Source: Pratylenchus scribneri (taxonomy: Eukaryota > Nematoda > Chromadorea > Rhabditida > Pratylenchidae). From it: 64,000 nt of DNA. The position numbers were made by a program, and so were the translations under genes. How positions within the stretch are numbered: position 1 is the stretch's first letter; each line of letters starts with the position of its first letter. The notes below the pieces were generated by a model. It was not told where the DNA came from. It worked only from the letters and a program-made list of their open reading frames with translations, and made no database searches. The stretch is from contig JAQSEB010000088.1 in assembly GCA_030063045.1 (NCBI GenBank), forward strand, positions 38,917 through 102,916, read 5' to 3'. Below are positions 24,109 through 36,100 of the stretch, piece by piece.

Positions 24109-27100
24109 ATGAACTTTATCAATCAAATAACTATTTTCCTTTTATTCAATCTATATATTTTCATTACGATGCAAAATGATATTGGTAAAATTTTATATTA
24201 TAATATTATTAAATTTATTATTTATAAAATATTTAAAGATGCCATTCACATATTATATAAATTAATTAGATTTATAAAAAATATAGAATTAATCAAAAAT
24301 GTGGAAATTATTATTTTAATTCATGAAAACTTGAAAAATGAAAAAAGTTTAATCCTTATTAAATTAAAATAATAAACGATTATTTTTAAAGCCTTAAATA
24401 AAATTTCAAGAAAAATTAATCCAATTTTAAAATTTAAAATTTTTTGATTTTCTTTAATTAAATTAAATTTTATTTATTTTGACAATCAAAATGTTAATAA
24501 TAAATTCGATAAAATATCAATCATTAATATAGAATTAAAAAATTGAAAAATAATTTTTAAATATTATTTTTTGTTTAAGCATTCAATTTGGACAAGGAAT
24601 ACACCAATTTGATGTTGCTCTCCAATTTTGATTCCGTTAAACTGCCGGAAATTGAGGAAGAAGTCCTCAAATATAATTTTAAATATAATTAAATTATTTA
24701 TTAATTTATTTCCAAAATAATTTAGAAAAATTAATTTTTTAATTTTCTCAATTTTAAAACTTTGTCTTTATTACTAAATTTTTTTTTAAAATTAATTACA
24801 CATTTAAAATTAGACAAATCAAAAATAAATTATATAGTATATTTATTGGCATATATTAAATATAAAATTTTATTTGTAGAATTAATCGACTTAAATAGTT
24901 TAATTTTTTTGTTTTGTAATTCAACGATTTTAAAATCGAGCTTAATCAACACGGTTTTTTACGAGTTCTTCACATTCCTATAAAATTTTACATATATTTA
25001 TTAGGCATAAAAGATAGATAAAAATTAAAAATTTTTTCTTCCCTTAAAGCAAATAAATTTGGAACGAAGAATGCAATTCCGGCTGATAGCTTGGAATTTT
25101 GCTGAAAAATATGGCCTTGAAAATGAAAAGAAAAAAATAGCGAGAAATAAAAAAGGCGAAATTAAAGACATGGTCAAATATGCCTGCGAATTGTGGACGA
25201 AAACAGCGTTAAAAGAAGAAATTGAGCAAGCAAAAAAAATTGAAGAAAACCCGGAATTAGCTCATAAAACTAGGAAAGGTTGTTTTAAGAAAAAATTTAA
25301 ATTTGATTTAAAAAAAATCGAGAGAATTATATTAAATAGCACATTTTTTCTAATTCCAGTTTATTTTGCATCAGAGCAGATATATCAAAAATTATCGCTC
25401 TCATACCGCGATTTATAATAATATAATAACTCATGAAGAATTGAATCAATTATGATTTTTTATCAATTAAATGGCAAAATGTTGGCTATTTATTTGGACT
25501 TTTTCCCCTCTAAAATTGCGCACTCCGAGTTTTGCGCACTATTTTTTTTATAATTTTAATTAAAATTTTAAGAAAAGAACCAATATGATTAGTCTATCTT
25601 AAATCCCAAAATCTAAAAAATTTCAACATTCAAAGGGTAAAATAGAGTTTTATGTTAGAATTTAATTTAAAATTTATGCAGAGCATAAGGAATAGAAAGG
25701 GAAATCAACATTACCAAAAATTTTTCGTCCCTGAAACTTTTTAGCTTTTTTTGATTTCCGTTGACCTAAATTTGTTCATTCTGATTAATTTTTTATAATG
25801 TCGAAAATTTTAAAAGCTTAATTTCATATCATATCAAAAAAAGTGTGCAAATGTCCTGTTTTTATAGGGTATTCAAATATGAGGGCGCAATGTCAGCGAA
25901 CTATATTTTTATTTAAATTAGTTCCGAATTGATGAAATTATTCAAAAAAAATTTTTTAATTTAACTAATTTCCATATTAAATGATCTTTGAGCAAATTTT
26001 TTCAATACCAATTTAAATAAATTATCATTAGATAGTTGTTAAGATGGTACTTGTTTGGTTTGTATCCCATTTTTGGGAAAGTGCTTGGTCCCCCCCTATG
26101 GTTTGTCATATTTTGGGTTAGGGTTAATCAGGGTTGGGTTAGGGTTCAGATGGGATGATTCTCATCTTCGTGTATACTAAACCTGAACCCTAACTCAAAC
26201 CCTAAAACCAAAGGGGGGACCAAGCACTTTCCCAAAAATGGGATACAAACCAAACAAGTACCGTCAAGTTAAGTTTTTTTTTACCAAAACAAAAGTTGGA
26301 TTTTGTACAAAGCGAATAAAAAACTCAACGAAATTTGAATAATTTTTTTGAAAATATAAAAATATAATTTTATTGGATAAAAAGATTCCTCATCAATTTA
26401 TAAAATTTTTAATATTCAAATTTCACAATTCTTTACCCTTTTTTATTTAAGCCTTCTTAAAGCAACTTAAAGAAAAGCCCATGAGTTTGGCTGATATGGT
26501 CAAACGAGATCAAGGCGATTGTGACCATTTGGAATTCCAGCTGGATGATAAATCTGACCCATTTGAGGAAATGCCAATATGGGTCAGCAATTTTTTTGAT
26601 GCTGCAAATGAATTGCATTTTGAAGCGATGAAAAAATTATTGAGTGGAAAAAAATTGGATGAGGACAATTTCGAATTTTGGTGGACAAAATTCCAAAAAA
26701 GAATGCAAGAATTGCGCGATGAGGAACAATTGAAAAAGGCACTGGAATTGGAAGATGTGGAGGCAAAAATGGGCAGGTATAATTATAAAAAATGATTAAA
26801 TTTTTTTAAAAAAAATCATTTTTTGTATCGTGTATAAAATTTAAAAAAATATTTTTAAATGATTAAAAATAAGAATTTTAATTTTTATATTTTATTTTAT
26901 TTATTCGTGGAAATTTAATAATCTTTAAATAAATTTTTAGATTAAAAAAGAAAAGAATTAATTAAATACTTGAATTTGTATGGTGTTTCAATTTTTCTTT
27001 ACAAAATGATGATAAAAATTACATTCCAGTAATGAGGATCGATCAATCTCATTTAAGCGAACTTTATCTACTCCTCTGCTTAATAATTACGGACTAATTT

Positions 27101-30100
27101 AAGCAAATAAAATGTTTATAATTTTCATTATTTTTTTATTACCAAATTAAGTGAAAAAATTATAAAATTGGATCATTTGGCCCATTCAGAGGAATAAATA
27201 AATGAATGAGCTGGATGAGCTGAGAATGAGAATTTTTATTCTATTCATTTTATAGATCAAAGGCAATTGTTCCATTTAATGTGAACAAAAAGAAGTCGAT
27301 TCCTTTGGAAGAAGGCAATGTAAATGAAGAAAGCCAATTCCTGCGGGAAATGCGCAAATTTGTCATAAATTCCATAACAAAGGATGGGCAAGAGGAATTA
27401 AAATTGGTCAAAAGGCAAATTATAAAAATGACATCAGCAAATACATTGATTGATTTGGAGGAATTTTTTCCAACTCTTCTTGGAATTGGTTATTTATAAA
27501 TTATATATTAATTTCGTTTAAACCAATTTAAGTTACGATTTTTTAGTGTTGAAATTAGAATGTTGTTTTGAATGGGAAAATTGTGATTTTTTTCATAATA
27601 TTTTTAAAAATATTAATCGAGTCATCTTCTCGATATAACTTCTAAAAAAATTTATTCATAACTCTAATGTATATCAAAATTTTAAGCGAAGACTTAAATC
27701 CAGAAATAACTTGAAATGAAATTCGAGACATCTCTGAATTATTATAAGGAAATACGAAATACCTTTTTTTAAACATTTATTGTGATAGAGATCGCCAAGT
27801 CTAGGCTCTTCGGTTGTGATCCTGTTCGAAATTCGAATTAGCCGTGGAATAGCACAAAATCCACGGGCGGGTTACCGTTCGGGTTTTTCGGGTTCACGAA
27901 TATTCCCGAACGAAATCCCGTCCAGCCGATCTATAATATTACATAGATAAGTATGCAATTAAAATAAAATTATTAAGAAATTAATTTTAGAAAAGATTTT
28001 TTAAATTTATTCTTAATCATATCTTTTTAAATAAATATTAAATTAAAAATTTAATAAAAAAATAAAATTATAATAAATTGTCAAGTACTTTACCTTATTT
28101 TCAGGTACAATTGAGGAACTAGAAGCCCTCGGTTTTTATAAATATATTATGAATGATATGAATGAAGCGGAATTTGCATTATGGGAATTCCGCATATCCG
28201 GTGCATACTTTTATGACAGAATATGGCGTAAATTATTTGATCAGCTTTTTGAAAAAGAAGAAAATGAGGAAAATGTTCGGGCTCATCTAAAACAACTTTT
28301 TCAAATTTCAAAAAAATTCAATATATTCACAATTTCAACAAATATTGATAAATATGATGCCGAAAAAATGTGTTTGGAATTATTGGAACTTTGGATGAAA
28401 ATTATGGGTGTAAATGAAGACTATGATAAAAAGAAAGAAATAAAAGAAAATTTTGAAGAATATAGGATGGAAATTCGAAAGAAATTACTCTGGAAAGAAC
28501 ATTGGGCCTGGCTGGATTTATTGAAAAATATGGACAAGCAATTATTGGACAGCAATTTCAGTCCAGGAAATATTTATAAATTTTCCGAATTTTTTGGCGG
28601 TTTTGAGCAAATTTGGTCAAAAATTATTGAGATGGAAAAATCTGGCCAAAAGTCTCTTCAATTGGACAGAGATGTTGATGCTGAAAATATGAATTATTCA
28701 AGAGAAAATTTTATGGATAAAATGTTGGCGCCATTCAGAACAAGTAATAAATATTTTATCGTTTTTAGAATATTATAAATTAATTTTAAAAACAATTTTC
28801 GAGAAAGAGATTAATTAAATAGCCTAATTATGGTAATGATTAAATTTTGTATAGTAGAACACTAATAGAATATTGCATTTTTGAATAGAATTTAATTTGC
28901 CGAATAAATTATTGAAAATGTTGAAAAATTGAAATTGCAATTTTATAATTAATTTATATTTGGCCTAATAAGATACCCTAAATTAATTAATTAAGAGCTC
29001 AACGATTTTCGTTTGATCTACAACATCCAAGATTATTTTGAGAAAATTGTTTTACTGCAAAGTAAAGGCGATTTAAATATTCGAAAAATGATGTGGAAAA
29101 CGACAATTGATATAAAAAGGTGCATTTGGGGTTTGGACTTACTAATTTGGATGCAAATTTTGGATGAACAAATTGATCAAATTTCAAATGAAAATAATAA
29201 TGAACAATTGGTGAATGCATGGTGGAATGCTCGAGTGGAAATAGAAATATTCCATGATTCATTGGCAATAAGGGCAGGCGGATATGAGGGAGTTGAAAAA
29301 CCTGGTAGGAATTTAAATAAGAGAAAAATAAATATTTATGTTTCGCGTGTTCTGATCTAATTTCATCTCTTTTGTTTTTCCGCCTGTTTTGATTTTAATA
29401 ATTCCGCCTGTTCTGATTTTAATAATTCCGCCTGTTCTGATTTTAATAATTCCGCCTGTTCTGATTTAAATAATTCCGCCTGTTCTGATTTTAATAATTC
29501 CGCCTATTCTGATTTTAATAAATTCCGCCTGTTCTGATTTTAATAATTCCGCCTGTTCTGATTTTAATAAATTCCGCCTGTTCTGATTTTAATAATTCCG
29601 CCTGTTCTGATTTTAATAATTTCGCCTGTTCTCATTTTAATAATTCCGCCTGTTCTGATTTTAATAATTCTGCCTGTTCTGATTTTAATAATTCCGCCTG
29701 TTCTGATTTTAATAAATTCCGCCTGTTCTGATTTTAATAATTCCGCCTGTTCTGATTTTAATAATTTCGCCTGTTCTCATTTTAATAATTCCGCCTGTTA
29801 TGATTTTAATAATTCAACTAGTTCTGATTTTAATAATTCCGCCTGTTCTGATTTAAATAATTCCGCCTGTTCTGATTTTAATAATTCCGCCTGTTCTGAT
29901 TTAAATAATTCCGCCTGTTCTGATTTTAATAAGTCCGCCTGTTCTGATTTTAATAATTCTGCCTGTTCTGATTTTAATAATTCCGCCTGTTCTGATTTTA
30001 ATAAATTCCGCCTGTTCTGATTTTAATAATTCCGCCTGTTCTGATTTTAATAATTTCGCCTGTTCTCATTTTAATAATTCCGCCTGTTATGATTTTAATA

Positions 30101-33100
30101 ATTCAACTAGTTCTGATTTAAATAATTCCGCCTGTTCTGATTTAAATAATTCCGCCTGTTCTGATCTAAATAATCCGCCTGTTCTGATTTAAATAATTCC
30201 GCCTGTTCTGATTTTAATAAGTCCGCCTGTTCTGATTTAAATAATTTCGCCTGTTCTGATTTTAATAATTCCGCCTGTTCTGATTTTAATAATTCCGCCT
30301 GTTCTGATTTAAATAATTCCGCCTGTTCTGATTTTAATAATTCCGCCTGTTCTGATTATAATAATTCTGCCTGTTCTGATTTTAATAATTCCGCCTGTTC
30401 TGATTTTAATAAATTCCGCCTGTTCTGATTTTAATAATTCCGCCTGTTCTGATTTTAATAATTTCGCCTGTTCTCATTTTAATAATTCCGCCTGTTATGA
30501 TTTTAATAATTCAACTAGTTCTGATTTTAATAATTCCGCCTGTTCTGATTTTAATAATTCCGCCTGTTCTGATTTAAATAATTCCGCATGTTCTGATTTA
30601 AATAATTCCGCCTGTTCTGATTTTAATAAGTCCGCCTGTTCTGATTTAAATAATTCCGCCTGTTCTGATTTTAATAATTCCGCCTGTTCTGATTTTAATA
30701 ATTCCGCCTGTTCTGATTTAAATAATTCCGCCTGTTCTGATTTTAATAATTCCGCCTGTTCTGATTTAAATAATTCCGCATGTTCTGATTTAAATAATTC
30801 CGCCTGTTCTGATTTTAATAATTCCGCCTGTTTAAATTTTTAATTCCGCCTATTCAGACTTAAATACAAATTCAAGATTTCAAAAAATTTCTAACTTTTT
30901 TATTTAAGCTTTATACATGCTAAATTGGATGTATTTGCTCACGCATCAAAAATGCATTACAAGAAATAATGCTGGAAAAAATCACAAGGAAAAATTTGAA
31001 GATAATTTGAAGGAAGAAAATCGAAATGAAATGAATAACAATTTGATTAGCTATATTGAAAAATGTAAAAAATTGGCAAAGAAATACACAGAAAAAGAGA
31101 GAAAGCATTATGACGAAGACGAAATACGCAAAAAGCGTTGGGATTATATAACAAAACTTATTAATGAAGGCGAAAGATTCTATGCGGAATATATTGCTAA
31201 CGATTTGGCAGGTAAATATATTTAAAAAATAGAAGTTTATTAACATAAATATTTAATCATAAATAATTTTTTAAGAACAAATAGAAGACCAGGAAACATT
31301 GACAAAACTTGAAGAACTGATTGGTAGTAAATTTTTAGCCGAATTAACGGCAAAATACAGCAAAAAGTTTGTGAGATATAAATATTTTTTTAAAAAAATA
31401 AATATTTACAGCATTGGGCGGAGATATTTGGTAGAAAAATGGATTGAAATATTCCAAATTCCGGATAAAAAGATCCGATTCAAAGCCAGCCTGGATGTTA
31501 TGTATTTGCGAGCTAAAAAAATAATTTCTAATATAAAATATTCTGCACAAAAACATCAAATCATACTAATTTCTTCTCAACGTGAACATGCCAGAAAATT
31601 ATATGACGGAATAACACGAATTGAACAACAAGTGGCCAATGTTCTAGGAATGGAAGAAAAAGAACTGGTCGGAGACAATATTCCAACAACAAGTCGGACA
31701 AAAAACATTGAAATATCCACTGATGAGTTGAGTCGACAAATCAACATTATCCGTTCCATCAAAATGCTTAGAGATTTTTGCGCCATGCTCGCTGAAGAGC
31801 AATCGTCTAACTTTATTAACACTTATAATTATAACGATATTCAAATGCTAACTAGCGAATTTGTGCAAGCAAATTTCAATAGAATTATGGAGGAATTGAG
31901 AAATTTTCATATGAAAGGTTTGGATTTCAAACAATTCGCAAGAGTTTTGCAATCGGATCCAAAATTGGTACAATTTTTACGGAATGAAGTTGGTGCAGTT
32001 TACGAGCTGAACACATTGTTAAGCTGGGGCTATGATGGAGAGAAGCAAAAATTAAATTATGAAACTCTTTGGAATGAAATAAATGAAGACCCCAATGTGA
32101 TGATTGGGGACAAAGAGGAAAAGGCAAAAAGAAGGAATATTGAAATTGTTTGGGAGGAGACATCAAAAGGGGCCAATTCGGTAGGCAACAATTTAGAAAA
32201 TCCATTGCGCGACATCGATTGTAATTTTTTATATATTAAATTCATTGGGTGTTTAAAAAAATTTTAGTATTTATAATTTTGCAGAATTTAATTTTTTATT
32301 TTATCTTTCCAAAATAAAATTAGAATAAATTTAGAATTTTGATTAAAATAGAGTTTTTTTTATAAATTATCTTAGTGAAGTTATTTTTTAAAAATTTTAA
32401 TTTTAAAAATTTTTTATATAATTATTTTGTAGTTTTCAATGATAAACGACTCGTAGAAAATTATGTTTTGGCTTTTAAAAATTACAAATTGGATGGAGAA
32501 AATTCGCCAACAAAAATGTATTCATTAGCAGCAAATATTTTGGTTTTCATGCAATATTTTGAAAAATTTGTTATGCGGCCAACGAGACTTCCCACAAAAT
32601 TGCGACTAATTCGAGCAAAATATGGCGAAAAGATTCGCCTATTTGCTCGCATTGAATATGACAAAGTGTTGACCGATTTTGGGGAAGTAAAGTTCAATGT
32701 TCAAAGGTAAGAGACTAAAGAAAGTCGCTTCACAAAAAATGGTTATAAGTATAATCAAAGACCAAAAAATTAAAAAAAATTTATATAAATCTTTTATATT
32801 AAAATGAATTTGTTTTTTTTAGTCAGAAAAAATTTAGGAAAATTTAAAATTTTATATTTAATTCATTAAATTAGCTATAGCAAAATTAAACATTAATTCT
32901 CTAAATCCTCTAAAAAAAATTAAAATAAACATTTTATTCTAATTAATATAATTTTATTTTTTTTATAATTTATTATTTTTCAAATTTAATTTTGACAAGA
33001 GTAAATTTAAATATTAAATCATCCAAAAATAAGAATATTTAGATTTTAATTTAATTCATAAATTTCGAGAAATTTGGTTCCGAGAATTGAATATTTTTAA

Positions 33101-36100
33101 ATTTTAAAATTTTTCCAGAGAATTATTCGCTAGGCTGCTCTCAAAAATAAATAGTAGATCAAAAAAGGAAATTATCTCAGAAATTTTGCACAATTATCGG
33201 CTGGAAAAAATTGTTGTAGAAAATGAAAATGATAAAATATTTGAGTACTACGATGAGAATATTCAAAAATTACATACCGAAGAATTTGTCCGCCTATTAA
33301 GGCAGGAAAAGTGGGAAGAGGAGAAAAATAAAGGCAAAAAGGAAGGCGAAAAGTTCTCAATTGTAAAATTATTAAAGGGTCAGTTTTGGAAATGACAGGA
33401 GAATTAAAAAAAAATAAATAAATTAGCAAGGAAAATTCTGGCACTTTAATGATATTTTTGGTATAATAAACGGCTAATTATCATAAAATCCATAAAAAAA
33501 ATGTTGATAAATTTATTTTATAATATTTAAGATGCAAATTCCGAGCATGGAAAGCGACAAATTCTTTTCAATTTTATTGGCGATTTTGAGCGGATTGTAA
33601 GCATTTTCAATGAAATTGGTCCACGCGGAATAAAAATTAAAGCTGAAGATTATGCTCATTTTGTGAAGGGGAAAGAAATAGTAGAAGAAATGGAAAGTCG
33701 AATTGAACAACCTTTCATTGAATTGCCAGAGCCTTTGACAGAGGCCGAAAATTTGGGTATGCTTTTTAATACCTAAACTTTAGATATTTACAAAATTAAA
33801 TCTATTCCTTATTAGACCCTCACAACTCCTTAAACCGAAATCGTTCATGATAAATCTAATAAAATAAAATTTACAGCAGCAGCAGAAATGACCGCGGAAA
33901 TAATTGAATTGACTATGAAAGAAATTGGAAAAAGCGATACAAATGAGAATTCGAAAGAAATGGAGGCAGAATTTGTTGAATCACCTAATCATGCTCCCGT
34001 CTCCTTCATGAGCCCTTTAAGCTCACTTTACAATTACATTCCATCCTTAAATAAAGTAAAAGAAGAGAAGGACCAAAATATGAACAAACAAATAGGAGAA
34101 AATGGTCCAAAAAAAGGGATCACAAAATTCTTCATATTTTCGGGCCAAAATAAGCCAGAAAATCGTAAATATGTGACGAAAGTGGAAATTTTTCCAATGA
34201 AGAAAAATGAAGATGGGAAATTGGAAGAAAATAAACCAAAAAATTGGACAACAGAATCAAAATGCGATGGAGAAATTTTGAATCAAAATAAGGTAAAAGG
34301 CAAATTCATAGTGGATTGGGGGAAATGCGGCCTTACCAATGAATTCTGGAATTCGTCGGAAATGGCAGTTTTGCAAATGCTCATTTCAATTCGAGAGCCT
34401 AATTCAACTTCTGAAAATAGCCAATATACTGTGAATTTTTCAATGGATTTGAAAATTAATACTGAATTAAATGATAAAGATGAACAGAGGGAAAAACTGC
34501 GTAAACTTTTAGAAGGCAGACATTTAATTGAAATTGACGTCACAAAACGGGAAAAAAGTAAAAGTGAAACCCAAAATAAGGAAAAAGTAACAGAAGAAAT
34601 GGAAAGCCAAAATGAACAACTTTTACGCATAACAATTCCAGAATCACTGGTCGAGGCAAAAAATTTGGATACGCCTCAAGTTGTTTTCGCAGGTCAATAA
34701 TAGTCGCGAATGATTATTTATAACTCATTAGAACTTTAGCTGGTTTTGATGATTTTGGCTTCAAATTAAAGAGCAAACTTGTGGCTAGCTAAAGATATAA
34801 ATTTCTTGAAATAGTGGTAAAATAATGTAATTATGCTGAAAAATCAATTAAATTGATCATGATTTTATTATTAGGAAAATTTCATCATCATTTCTTATAT
34901 ATTTAAAATATCCAAAAGTTTTTTTTCCTTAATTTGATACTAAAATAATTCAAATCGGTTAATTACTTTATGAGTTATTGTTATTCGTGCCAAAGAGGGC
35001 CATTTTATAAAAAATCCTTATCAGAACGACAAGAGCCGCCGGCAGATTTATTACGGCGAAAACCGCAAGCATATGAAGCACCAAAGAGAGAAAAGAAAAG
35101 TTGGGCTGATATGGCTTCCGATTCAGACGATTCTGATTCGGACAAAGGAAAGGAGGAAAGAAAAAATGTGCAAATTGAACAAATTGTACAGGGTGGAAAT
35201 GATCTACAAAAAATAGAGGAAATTAAAGACAATAAAGGTAATTTTATTTAGCTTATCAACATTTTTGGGATTTTAAGGAAACTTAGAAGCCCTCCTTTCT
35301 CAAATTCATGACTAATACTAAAGACTTATTGCTGTAAAATTTACTTGTTTAATGTTTAATTTTTTACATTTTTAAGAATCGGCGAAAGAAGTGAAAAGGG
35401 AAAATCTAATGACACAAGGGGCAACTTCCTCCAAGAAACCGAAAGGGAAGAAAAAGAAAAAGGATAGATTCCAAATCACCAAAGAAGAAGCTTCCTCCAA
35501 TTTTCCGCTTCCTCCGATTGATGTTGCCAGTGGTGACAACAATACTCAAATTGGCAGCAAATCACAAAAGAAACGTGAAAAGAAGAAATTGAAGAGAGCG
35601 GAAAAGGAATATGGCAAAGTTAAAATTTTAAAAAGAGATGAAAAGGAGGAAGAAGAAGAGGAAATGATCGATTTGCCGTCCAACGAAATTGTGGAAGGCA
35701 AATTTTATGACCATAAATTGCCTGCATTTAAAAGTGACGAAAATAACCTAAAAATTATAAAAAATTATTTTTAGAATATTTGAATGACCAATTTTTATAC
35801 AACAAATTTTTGGAAATTTATGAAAAATTCATTGCCGAACAGAAATGGTCACCAGAGGAACATTTATTCCTGACTATTGGAACATATTTGAATGAAACTA
35901 ACCAAAAATTGAAGGCATTGGAAGGGATAAAACAGGGCAAAATATTTCTGCCAAATTCAATTGATTGGAAAATGGTGGAGGAAATGCAAAGAGAATTGAA
36001 TGAATTAAATTTGATGGAAGAGAAAAAATGGAAATTGAAAGAATTGAATGAGTTAATGGAAAAATTGCATGGAATTTTTATAAAATTATTAGGACAAATA

